Shown piece by piece: positions 35,769 through 46,216 of a stretch of 64,000 bases of DNA. The position numbers and the translations under genes were made by a program. Numbering within the stretch: position 1 is the first letter of the stretch; the number at the start of each line of letters is the position of its first letter. The notes under the pieces are model-generated. The model ran no database searches. It had not been told where the DNA came from and saw only the letters and a list, made by a program, of their open reading frames with translations. Origin of the DNA: Clitopilus passeckerianus (lineage: Eukaryota > Basidiomycota > Agaricomycetes > Agaricales > Entolomataceae); contig CALYLX010000089.1 of assembly GCA_944990035.1 (NCBI GenBank), positions 62,001 to 126,000 on the forward strand, read 5' to 3'.

Positions 35769-37146
35769 ATGTGGATCACCTCGACCATCGGAATCTTATC
35801 TCTCCTAACTGTTGCGACGACCGTCCAAGCAGACAGTTGGGGACCAGCTTGGTCTCTTGGACCCACTCATGGCTCTGCTGCCATTATTGAAGCAACGACG
35901 CATTTCACTCCAGGCGCTGTCCCAGACCCTGCTGTACGCGATACCTTTCGATCTGAGAGAAATCGACTCATCCCCAATCCGTTCAATCCAGTACGATGGT
36001 TTGTTCCTCTGGCCCGGTACCAGTAACGGCACCAGCGGGTTCGTGTGCTTGGGATACCTTCTGGTGCTGCACCATCTGATGATTCGTTCACTCTTAGACT
36101 CATCCAAGCGGGATGTGACTCGGTGGCAAATGAGGCAGGCTAGTACGTATTCAGTCGCACTCAAGTCCTTTACCTAACATCTACTTCAGCTGCGGCGCTG
36201 CAAAAGGTCAATGGTGTTGCGGCGCGAGCTATTTTGGGTATGATAAAATTCCCCTCATTTTTTTACTCGGCCTAATTTCCTCGCAGTTGCATCAACGGCG
36301 CATGCTCTCAATATTCTGGTAAATATGTCCCCGTAAATCCGTGTGACACTCTGACCATCAACTATAAAGTACTTCGTCTCAATTCCACGTCCATGAACCT
36401 ACCATGCTTACCCGTTTTCCGTCATAGCTCCAATCGGACCAGAAGACGTGGGTTCAAACTGTAACTCTCGCCGGGAAGGTCATCAGCACGCTTAATAGCT
36501 GTGAGTTTGCCACATCTTCCTCCACCGGCATTATTCTAACATATTGACCTTGTAGATGACGGCCCATTGTTGCAAGGAGGCTTCGGAACAGGGACAGAAT
36601 GCCAAACCAACTGCCACGGCTCCGTCGCCACACAGGTATGAGAATCGTTCACCGCATAATCTCAAGGCCGATCTAACACATCTCCTTTGGTACTAGTTCT
36701 ATACGGATACGACCATCATTCTCTCCTCTGCGGATCCACAATTCAGCAGCACCCTTGGCATTGGTACTGGTATTGTCTCTACACAACTTTATACGCCAGA
36801 TAGTGGTAAAACCTGGAAGGTGGATAGCATCAAAATCCCACCCATGAAGATCGATGCGAATGGCAATCCGGTCTCTCATCCGGAAACCTCGACTTGCAAT
36901 ACCCAGGCTACAGGTACCGCGACCGCGACAACTACTAAACCGGCCACAACTACAACGTCGAGTACACCGACCGCAACTGGTGTCGTGCCGAAGTACGGGC
37001 AGTGCGGTGGTACAGGTTATACAGGACCGACGGCGTGCGCAGCGGGTTCAACGTGCACTTATAGGTGAGCATTTACCTATCTTTTGTAGCAGGTTATCGG
37101 GACTCATTTCAAATTTAGTAACGACTACTACTCTCAATGCTTGTGA
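35769..37146 (+). CDS. Secreted protein with C-terminal CBM1 cellulose-binding module (311 aa, nine exons)
   Basis: Exons at 35769-35933, 35992-36038, 36098-36142, 36190-36237, 36287-36368, 36428-36500, 36556-36635, 36697-37064 and 37119-37146 sum to 936 bases and stay in frame throughout. The N-terminus MWITSTIGILSLLTVATTVQ is a signal peptide. The body (SWGPAWSLGPTHGSAAIIEA, FLWPGTSNGTSG, CGAAKGQWCCGASYFG, TWVQTVTLAGKV) resembles a fungal family of secreted proteins of unknown activity. A Thr/Pro-rich linker near residue 260 leads to a family 1 carbohydrate-binding module (YGQCGGTGYTGPTACAAGST, then CTYSNDYYSQCL) with its cysteines and aromatic residues in place. Likely acts on or at plant cell-wall polysaccharide outside the cell. 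Several exons are under 50 bases. Confidence 0.85.
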
Positions 37147-37374
37147 TTTAATCTCCTCTTTCCTCCTTTTTTATGGACACAAATAAATTCACTGTCGCCT
37201 CGAGGCTAGCATGGAGGTTTAGCGCGAGTGATTCAGTTTTTTCTTCGAATATATGCCACTGGAATTTCACCCACTTGATAAGTCATGAGAAAATGATAGG
37301 ATGTTTGTGGCATCACCGGCACGCATAATGTATGGCCAGTTTTTTTTTATACCGAGTCGCCCAGAAACACGATA
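37147..37374. other. Spacer with a T run
   Basis: Short 3' flank of the CBM1 gene. A run of nine or so T lies near 37340, just before the F-box relic. Nothing else seen. Confidence 0.4.
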
Positions 37375-37648
37375 GGGCTGACTGGGCTCGCTCGTGCTCT
37401 TGAGCCCCTCCAAACCCTGCACACCCCCCAAAGGCCCTGGCCCAATTCTCAACGTGTACAAGAGCAGGTTGTTCGAGTCCTTCATGATTCCCCATATCCA
37501 CTGGTCGAGACTCGAAGGCGAACACAAATATGTTATCACTAGGATTCGTCGTAATGATCAAAATACCCACAATGTTGTCTCCGGAGAATTTTCAGATCCG
37601 GAAGATTGCGAGTTTTATAGGACGACTGGTCCATTCATTGACGTGTGA
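37375..37648 (+). pseudogene. F-box-type family relic with internal deletion
   Basis: The piece begins with RLTGLARALEPLQTLHT, matching the mid-body LIRLARALELFENLHT of copy 2. It then jumps to QVVRVLHDSPYPL and, in another frame, to the terminal block EGEHKYVITRIRRND...FYRTTGPFIDV with stop at 37646-37648. So the head and the middle are missing and two distant parts were joined. It is followed 220 bases later by the matching membrane-gene relic on the other strand. Confidence 0.65.
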
Positions 37649-37867
37649 CGAATCACAATGTTACCTACCGGACAGCATGGAAACCTATACCCGTAGAAGT
37701 TTGCAATGCCCATTACCGCGTTTCTTCCTGCAGCCACTCAGGCCTATTCAGAAATAAACAGTTTCAAAAGATGATTGTCCACGTTAAGGGGGGTATAGGT
37801 GTATACATATGATTATCGGCGAAATAAAGGAATGTAGTGTCCAGCAAATACAGTCACCCGAACGTGA

Positions 37868-38680
37868 CTAGCCTTCGGTGTACACTGGTGGCACTTCGAC
37901 GACCGCAGTAGCAGGTGGAGGTTCCATTCGGATCCCGCTATCCTGGTGTTGGGCTATTCTGGGTTCAGGATGCAGGCTCGTTTTCCTTTGTCGGCCTTCT
38001 CCTTCAACTGGCTTCATCGGCAGCACACTAACACCAACCTCCTGTGCATCCGGGTGGGGTGATTGGCTGACGGACTCATTGGGATTTTGGATGCACAAGT
38101 GACTCGCATTGGATGAGGTACCCTCGGGTGCAAGATATACGGTGAAACGGCGGCAGCGGCAGGCATGCAAACTGATGAGTTGGACACTGCCTGATCGCCG
38201 TAGGTCGACATGGAAGGCGGGTCAACGGGGGATTCGGGCGGAACAATGCTGAGGCGCCTCTGCCTTTGGGATCTTCTCCTAAAGAAGAATAAGATCGTCA
38301 AAGTTATGAGTCCAAGCACTGCAACACCACCAACGACAGCACCAACGATGAGCCCAACCATTGTCCGGTGCATTTCCGGCGATTCGTCAGAGGTGCTTGG
38401 GGGGTTACTAGTCGTATGCGCGGACTCGGAGTCGGTTGGGAGATCAATGTGCTGAGAGAATGTACTGGTAGCGGTACTGGTGGAGAGGTTCGACGTTGTG
38501 TCAGGCGAGCAGGGGCCGTGGTGTTGTCCACCAGAATGTGGTCAAGGACGAGCGGGACGTTGCTTTCATTCCCAAGGTAAGTGACATGGAGCGAATGTGA
38601 CCCGAATCAACATAGGAAATTTGAAGGCCTGTGTCGTCGACAATGACTGGGCAGGATGTACTACTTCCTGATGTAGTCAT
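37868..38680 (-). pseudogene. Single-pass membrane protein relic with internal deletion
   Basis: Starts at the ATG at 38680 with CPVIVDDTGLQISYVDSG, the first strand of the family's ectodomain. It then jumps, in another frame, to the end of the second ectodomain repeat (VTYLGNESNVPLVLDHILVD). Almost 300 residues of ectodomain are lost. The membrane segment (VGLIVGAVVGGVAVLGLITL), basic stop-transfer (RRRSQRQRR) and tail follow in shifted frames. The C-terminus is EPPPATAVVEVPPVYTEG. Non-functional. Convergent with the F-box relic at 37375. Confidence 0.75.
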
Positions 38681-38935
38681 GACTGTAAACCAGGCGGCGC
38701 TAGATTCCGAGTCAGCTAGCAAGACAGAGGTTGGCCGACGCGAGAGACGCTGCAAGCTGGTTGTGTTGGCTTGAAAAGACTGCCATTTCTAGAACAAGGA
38801 CCATCCCACATTTCCTAGCAAGGAGAAGCGATGTCTTTGTAGGTCCAAGGGGCCATCAATATACGCCCACAAGGGACGGAGCAGACAGCAGCGATCAGTC
38901 ATTCCGTTACAGTGGCAATTTCCCGTTGGTTCCCA

Positions 38936-40033
38936 CTATCCTCTTTCCGTTACTTTGTGTTTAGTGTCCCCGGGTGCTACGGCAAATTGCTTAAAGGTAC
39001 CCATCGAATCGGCGTAGAGTGTGGGGTGCACAGTGGCGAGCAAACCACCCATGAGCCTTGAAAGATCTTGGTTATTCTCGGTCCATTGAAGAGCTGGGGA
39101 CCCGGATCTCTTGGGTTTGGCCGAGACCTCAGGTAACCCTGCCTGAACGAGCAAGGTCAGAATATTACTTCTTCGGATTTAAGAGCAAGGAATGAGTGAC
39201 TTGCCTCGTGGCCGGTCTGGAACCATGCGGGGGAGAGGTTGACCAGTCCGGGGTTAATCTGAGTAGTGTTACTAGTATTGTTGAAGAGGCCTGGACGTCC
39301 TCTTCAAGGTCCTTTTCCGGATTGAGAGACTGTCGGCGCCGTGGACTTAGCCAACAGCTGATTCAAAACCGGGAGGCTATCCCAAACTTGCTTCTGGCAC
39401 GCGTGATAACATTTGTCAATGATCCTATAAAGGAAAGGGGATCCAGGTACCTGGCGCGTTTGAGACACAGTCTTGGGCATATACCAAAGTATGATGTGCC
39501 CTTCGGAGTCGACAACCGTGGCTGGTCCTTGTTGTATCGCGGCCGTAGCAGTGATTGGATAAGTTTCCGCCAGCAGCCGTTCAGCTTCCAGACTTTTTCC
39601 GGTCTGTCGAGGCGTCAGAGATTTGACGTAGTCCTTGATATTCCACGGGAGGCGTACTGACATCCCGGAGGAGCATTGAGTGACCACTTAAGAGCTGAGA
39701 TACACTGAGCTTCTACTCACATGGGTGCAGAAACGCGGCAGCGGCTTGTTTGGCAATGTGCAGAAAATCACAGGCAAGTTGGACGTCGAAATATAGCGGG
39801 ATATGGGGGTGAGATGCTGTGGTTGGGGTGATGCGCCACATGAACATTTCCCGCATATGACGGGCAACACGCTCTTGTTCTTTGCACCAGGACGGTGAGT
39901 CAGACATTACTAATGGGAGAAGGCAAGAAAGATTGTATTGATCCATGACAGCAGAATTATGTGAACAATATCCATATGAGTTGTGGCTATCAACTACCTC
40001 AATGAAAGGCTGGCCAGACTGTTCGACACACAA
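38936..40033 (-). pseudogene. Relic of a transposon-associated basidiomycete gene (2OG-dioxygenase/TET-JBP-like neighbourhood type)
   Basis: Successive minus-strand pieces read PLYFDVQLACDFLHIAKQAA, GKSLEAERLLAETYP, ATVVDSEGHIILWYMPKTVS, NPGLVNLSPAWFQTGHEA and DLSRLMGGLLATVHPTLYAD. From memory this motif order (a V.D..G.ILLWYLP motif, then a P.W...GHE motif) belongs to a multicopy Agaricomycete family whose C-terminus is a 2-oxoglutarate dioxygenase-like domain, often beside KDZ-type DNA transposons. The dioxygenase half is absent here, where the sequence abuts the membrane-gene relic. Motifs are observed; the family assignment is recollection and needs a profile search. Confidence 0.4.
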
Positions 40034-40159
40034 TGTTTACCACTTCCTGGCCAGATTGTTGACAAGAGGAACACTGTCACTGTCCGGCCACTTTGGCTAG
40101 GCATGTAAATACATAGGATTGTGCACAGCAGGCTGGGGGTACTAAACACTGTCTTTCCA

Positions 40160-41472
40160 CTGCGCAGTGTGCCAAGACGCTCGCAAAAGGGGTGCTCACC
40201 TACAAAAGAGGACCTAAAACGACTGGAATAACATGTCTGCCTTCTGAAATACTCTCGGAAATCGTCTCTCACCTCCCAGAAAGCATCAGTATCCCAGCGA
40301 AAACGTCCGAGACCAACATCATGAAAAATGAACACGAAAGGCTCCGAGACACTCAAAGCATTTCCAATGAATGGACACCTTGCGTGCACTATCAGTCACC
40401 TGCAAAGCCTTGCGTAGCTTTGCCCTCCCACTTGCATGGGAACGAATAGATATTTGCAGCAGGAAACCCGTGTCCATCAAGGATTGGAGGCCCAATAGCG
40501 ATCCATGGTCTCAATGCTCTCAGAAATTGGCTTTGGCAACCTCGAAGCGTTTGGGAGTGACAAATTGCGTTAGGTAGGTCTTGGCTTGGAGTAGCTCTGC
40601 TTACACTCAGACAAATCCGTCGTCCAGGATAATCAATCTCAACCTAACCCGGGAGTCTTTCTTAAAGGATAGCTTATTGAAATTGGCGCACGCTCTCGAA
40701 CTCTTCCAGAATTTACACACCATTCAACTCACAGGATATCTCGGCGACAGAAGAAGAAACGCTTCAGCAGCGGCTTTTGCAGGAAAGACGTTCTCCGGGC
40801 TCGTCGTAATCAAGCGACTGCTTCCATTGGTGAAGTCTTGTCCAAGTGCCACTTACGTTGACATTGTGGAAGACTACTCCGCCATCCCGGTCGCAGTCGA
40901 GAACTCCAACGAGTATATACTCCAAAATTGTAGCCGTGATGTCCAGGAATTCGCGATCTTCCCAGTTGATGGAACGGCACATTCAGAAAGTATGGTGTCA
41001 CATGTGCTCAACTCTCAAACAGCATTCCGACTCTAATTGGGCAGGTCACATTTCTACATTTACAAAAATGACCGTAATCAATATACGTCAGCCCGCCTAC
41101 TATGATCTCATTTCTTCAGTAGGTCAACACTCTCCCGCTCTTATACCTTCTGTAACATCTCTACCTTAACAGCAACAGTTAGCACACGCAAAGAACTTGC
41201 CCAACCTGAGGTGCATCAGGCTCTTCTTGCAGGAGGAAAAGCGCTCGTTTAACGATGCTGATCTTCTGCGTCAACGGGATGCTGAACGGGTTTCCACTAA
41301 GGCGATTCAGATACTCAAAGGATCCACCGCACCGCAAGAAGGTGGGCACAAGTGCCTTATCACCAGGTTCGTAGACAGTAGCCAAACCATCCACAATGTC
41401 ATCGTTGGCCAATGCCCAGATCCTCAAGACTGCGAGTTCTTCAGGACGACAGGCCCTTTCCGGGACTATTAG
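40160..41472 (+). pseudogene. F-box-type protein, copy 3 (pseudogene)
   Basis: The F-box-like segment (CLPSEILSEIVSHLPES) starts near 40230 but no good ATG remains in frame. The frame shifts by one base near 40365, between RLRDTQSIS and MDTLRALSVTCKALRSF. The rest is preserved: LAWERIDICSRKP, an intron, IINLNLTRESFLKDSL, LVKSCPSATYVDIVED, NCSRDVQEFAIF. After two introns comes the terminal exon (LPNLRCIRLFLQEEK...GGHKCLITR...FFRTTGPFRDY). Followed at 309 bases by the convergent intact membrane gene. Same family and module order as copies 1 and 2. Confidence 0.7.
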
Positions 41473-41780
41473 AACTGTACCTTGACTGGGTCCAAGAGAA
41501 TAATACACTGGATTATTGTTCCATTCAGTCTCCTTATTTAAGTTGAAAAGTGCCTGGATCCCGAAACTGATGGGGGACGGATCTCTCGTGCATGTATGTA
41601 ATCGGTGCATTGAAGCTAAAATCATCATTTCCTTGAACATTTGTAACAAATCCCAGAGTAATCTAAAGTAGTGATGAAATATGTCAACTGTGTATGACGA
41701 GGGTATATGGAGAACTTGTATACCAAGATAACAAATGAAAGATGCAAAGAATATAAATAAAGGATCAAAGCAGACATGCA

Positions 41781-43393
41781 TTAACCCTCTGTGTACACGG
41801 GAGGAACGTCAACCACAGGTCGTGGCGGTTGCATTCGTACCCCACTATCCTGGTGATGAATCAACTCAGGCTCGGGCTGCGCATTCTCCCGTACTTCCTG
41901 GGCCTTCCGTACGGGCACAAGAGGTCCAGAGCCCACACCTGCCCAATTCGAAGTCGCCGACTGCTCCGAAGTGCTTATGCTAGGGTTCGTGGCATGCAGT
42001 TGACTTGACTGGCCATTTGACCGTTGCGCGCTGCTGACACCAGACGGACTATGCTGTCCATATAGGCCTGCACCAAAATCGGACCCAGCCTCGGAGTGGG
42101 AAGATGGAAGCCGCGCTTGGCTTTCTTGTGGTTGAGGATTTAGTAGGTGATTTGATGAAGCGGTGGCGGGAACGGCGGGGTATGGGGTAGAGTTTACAAC
42201 TGATGCTTGCTGGTCACCAAGAGTTGACATAAACGGGGTAATGCCTGGAGTAGCGCCTGAGATGATACCCATTCGTTTGGCCTGCTTTGATTTTCTTCTC
42301 AGGAGGAAGAATATGAGCAGTCCTATGATCGCGAGCAATGCGAGCCCGCCTACGACCCCACCGACTATGGGTCCCACCACAGACGTCTTCCCTGGGGGTG
42401 ACGTGCCAGTTGCTTCTGGCCCACCAGTGGTCGTCGAAGTCGTATTTTTAGTGAGCGTGGTGTTCGTTACTAGAAGATAATCCAGAATGAGTGGTGTATG
42501 GTCGCCATCGCCGAGGTAGGTGACGAGTACGGAATGCGGACCGGGGGTGAGTTGAGAGGTAGTGAAGGAAGGTTGGTTGAAAAGATCGTAGGTTGCGTCT
42601 GCGGGGAGGCCGGGCAGGTTAAAGGTGACTGGATCTCCGCCGTCAACGGAATATGAGGATGTAGTGGCGGGGTGAGGAGGTCCCCAGGAAATCCAGGACA
42701 TCCATGTTAATGAAGTACCTGACGAAGCTCCTTGTCAGCCGACTATGGAGGGTTGTTGCTGGATATCAACTCACCAGTGAAATTAAAGCGTACATTCGTA
42801 CCATGTATAAGCGTCAAGTTGGCGCGATCTCCCCCAATCAATGCCCACCCCGTGCTCCACTCAATTTGTGAATCCGTGTTCTCGACGACCGTCACCGCTG
42901 AATCATACGAGTCTCCAACTCGTGGCACATATTGTATCGAGTCAAACCAGAACGTCTGGCCCCGTGTGGTGACATTAAGTGTTATTTGATGCTCGCTATT
43001 CGTTAACTGGCCGGATTCGCACAAAACGAAGTTGTTCTGACGATTGGTGGAAGGTGTGGTTGTGCTAATTTTGAGCTTATCGACGTAGCAGTCCCAGCTG
43101 GGGTCAGAGGTGTCACCAATCTTGGTGGGGTTACTCGTTCCAATAATCTTGATAGACGTCCCTGAAAAAAAGTTAAAATATGTCGGCTAGTTGTGGCGAT
43201 CAATCCGCGAAAACGTACCATTGAACGAAAATGACAAGCTATTGTTGGAGTTGGTCCCATGTAGGGTGTGCATGTAGGTGGGACCATCGTTCCCGTACGG
43301 GTCCTGACTCCCATTGTCCTGGAACCATGCCTGCCCATCGTAAGCTATGCGTGTGTCTGTGTCGTCTATTACTATTGGCCTGGTCGAAGTCAT
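41781..43393 (-). CDS. Single-pass membrane protein with twin beta-sandwich-type ectodomain and PPxY tail (499 aa)
   Basis: Exons 43393-43219, 43161-42775 and 42718-41781 sum to 1500 bases. The ectodomain has two related halves, VIDDTDTRIAYDGQAWFQDN and, further on, AVTVVENTDSQIEWSTGWAL. Each has a short-cysteine, WFDSI/YSVDGGDP pattern typical of a large Agaricomycete family whose ectodomain resembles galactose-binding folds. Then come an Asn/Thr-rich stalk, one membrane helix (VVGPIVGGVVGGLALLAIIG then LLIFFLLRRK) and a Ser/Gln-rich cytosolic tail of about 180 residues ending VVDVPPVYTEG. There is no N-terminal signal peptide, so the helix must act as the membrane signal. Function is unknown; cell-surface sensing or wall binding is a guess. 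The PPVY near the end is a potential WW-domain ligand. Confidence 0.82.
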
Positions 43394-44280
43394 TCTTCAA
43401 GCTCGGATACCGAAAGTGAAGCCTTGAGCAGCAACCAGAAGGCTTCGAGCGTTCGATCAACGAGGCCAATGTTATGAGGTGATGATATTTGGTGGCAGCA
43501 TGCAGCGGTTGCAATGAGAAGCGTCTGGGTCGATCAACATCTGAATCAGCTGCAGTGCCCACGTTGGGGATCATGACCGTGCCAACCGCCTCAACAAGTC
43601 TACTGTACCGTCTTTTGGGTATGATGCAGCTGAACTTCGTATCCTTAGAATTATGTATCAAGATGAGCGCGCCTACATTGGCTACTGGAAAGCTATTCGA
43701 GCTCTGAGGGATTCAGACACTGAAGGAATTCGAATTTGTGGCTCCCTCGGGCTGCTGATGCGAGCACCCTGCATCTAATTAATCAGATCAGCAGTTGCTC
43801 GCACTTGACAAGAGCCTTGATGCTGCCACAAAGACCCAGTTTGCTTCGTAAGTTCTCATGCAAGTACAGCAGAATTTGTACCCTCACACAGACATCTGAG
43901 TCTTGAGGTTGAAGTATCGGATAATTTAGTTGTAGCTCGAACCACTTAGCTGGAACGAGGATGAATGAGTTTTAGAAGCACGGACCACATAAATGGGAGG
44001 CACTGCAAGTGTATGAATAGGTGGACGGTTGGACCTCAAACCAGCCTTGCATTGATTAGGGAAGATTGTCAATAATCGAGTCGTAGCGCTAGAAAAACAG
44101 TTTCCCATCGTTCCAGAAGCCACATGTCGAGCTTCTGATGCTTGGGGGCTTGCGGGAAGTGGTGGCTTTGAACCTCCATCTGATCATACCCATTACGACC
44201 CCAAACTTGACAGGCGTTTATAAGTACCCTTTACTCATATCTCGCCCTGACACGGGTTCAAGCTATCCAAGGGTCATTGG
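43394..44280. other. Intergenic, no gene recognised
   Basis: Upstream of the membrane gene. Short frames on both strands without family resemblance. Confidence 0.45.
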
Positions 44281-44612
44281 CTGATTTGTGTCAACTAGAC
44301 GCCGTGGTGCCGTGAACCCCTCGAGTTCCTAAACTCAAGTCGACCGTATGTGAGGCACTTTTACGTTAATCAAAGTAGAATTAATCAGATCTATGAACCA
44401 GGATACGTATATGGTCAGACAAAATTATGGGCTCTATACACGTTGCCCCGATGCCTGATATGAGTTCACGTCTGATTTGCATCAGCTAGACGCCGTGTGC
44501 TGTGAAACCCCAGGGTTCCTAAACTCAAATCGACAATCCGTGAACTCGCACATGAACAAGGGTATAGAAGACTAATTAGCCGTATGGACCGGGATACGTT
44601 ATATAGTTAGAT
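44281..44612 (+). repeat. Diverged direct repeat, two units of about 145 bp
   Basis: Unit 1 (about 44281-44425) and unit 2 (about 44472-44612) align with a 191-base offset. Shared blocks include CTGATTTG, CTAGACGCCGTG, TTCCTAAACTCAA, TCGAC and, near the end, GGATACGT followed by GG/AGTTAGA-like sequence. A weak third trace (GGCGCTGGGTGCTGTGAA) lies near 44668. No coding potential; it may be a decayed element or a duplicated regulatory segment. Confidence 0.6.
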
Positions 44613-46216
44613 TGTGCTGGTTGACTTCCTTCGTTTGGCATTTTATGGTTCTTTGAATGGGTAGGCGCTGGGTGCTGTGAAGCTTAGGTGGTGTCCACAA
44701 ACAATGTCAAATTGCATCCGAGTTCCAAGGGGTGCCTAGAAGTCCAAAACTCCCCTTCTTTCATTCCTTCTTCCTTTCTTCCATTTTTGGAGAGGGGTGT
44801 GTCCGTGTTTAAAAGCACTTTTTAGCCCTCATTCGAAGTAATAACCATCAGTTTCCCCCCCACCGATCGCAGATACACTAACCAAGCTTAAATCCTATAC
44901 AACCAAGTACGGTCAACATATCTTTGATCCCCCCCTAACATGTTGATTGTATCGCAATAGGTCAGCATGGGAAAAGCCAGGAAGCTTCTTAAGGACTTTA
45001 TCGCAGAAATCCCAGACAGGGAACTCACCGGATTCCCCGCAACCATTCGGACACTTTACTCGGATGACAACTTCAGACTGGACATGCAAGGGGTTCGTAT
45101 TATTTTCAGGTTCTTAGCTTTATGGTCTTCTGAGCTTATGCTCTTAGATGAACTCCGACGGGATGACTCACAATCTCCAAATCCAAGCCAATAATAAGGC
45201 GAAACAAACATCAGTGAGGAAGTGCGCTCCCGATACCGTTGCAGGACCTGTTCATTGCTTGTCTGATGCCGACCCCAAGGAAGTGAGGAAAGAGTTCATA
45301 AACAAGATACTCATTTAGGTTTACCAATGAGTGAAAATTCATAGCTCTGTGGGGAATCTATCCGTTGTCTCGTTGCCTTGTGGCATTTTGGATTGTTGCT
45401 CCGGTAATTTGTATATAACCGCCGTTCGGGAATGATCATACGCCATGTTTAGCTGATTTACTCAGAGTGGACGACTTCCCGTGGCTTTAGAAACCCAGAT
45501 TGCGTTTTCGAACATGACAGGCAATCGAGGGTCGCCGAATTTGGCTCTGGAAATCCGACCGCGAACACATCTTGGATAACTGAGTATGTGTTGATCTCGA
45601 CCCTTCACCAAATCCGGTAGCCATGGCGGAAATACATATTAAATTCGATTTTTCGTCTATGGGCACTTGAAGGGGGTACATTTCTGTAGGAAACTGTATA
45701 GTTTCCGGTGTTTTTGATGTCATGTCCAAAGTTGAAGTCGCCAAGGAAAGTGAACGCTCATTAGGGGGAATAGTGCCCGGCCAGATACGACGGAGGATCA
45801 GTCAGGGAAGGGGTACCAATCTCGATGCCGCTGAGAGATATGTCAAAATGTCACCGAAAAAGGAAGGACAGCAGTTGAGAAGCTTGGTCGCGTTCAGAGA
45901 GAGGGTACCAACCCTTCTGTATAGATTCAAGTTTAGAAAACGACTTTTGAACGTCAATTGCGGGGTCCGCTCAGGGGAGGGCGCGCGGCACGACGGAATC
46001 CGTGTTGTAAGCCCATGGGAAGTCATTCATGCATCCACCATCGAGATGATTTCGACCTAAAATTTGTTGAGATTACGTGAACGTGGAAAGGCTTCTGAAA
46101 GTGGCCGTGGGGCTGTGCACACACTATGCCCTTGTCCAAACTCCTTCAGCCTGCTTCCTCTAGGCATCACCGTGGTACTACACCAACCAGCTTTATCCCA
46201 ACTGCTAGGACAAAGT
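44613..46216. other. Intergenic, gene-poor
   Basis: A small plus-strand frame at 44967-45194 (75 codons, starting MGKARKLLKDFIAEIPDREL) follows a TTTAAAAG element near 44808 and CT-rich sequence, so a small gene is possible, but there is no recognised relative. The rest of the stretch up to the kinase gene holds only chance frames. Confidence 0.3.

Noticed and set aside
44281..44700. CRISPR-like array
   Set aside because: Only two diverged units with long unequal length, in a eukaryotic genome. Described as a plain direct repeat.
45722..46060. Plus-strand frame of 112 codons before the kinase gene
   Set aside because: Composition (basic, low hydrophobic order) and lack of motifs look random. 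The overlapping minus-strand frame at 45487-45744 is equally open.
46064..46216. Upstream in-frame start of the APH-like kinase
   Set aside because: The extra leader (MLRLRERGKASESGRG) is unlike the family and the next methionine is followed by typical family sequence.
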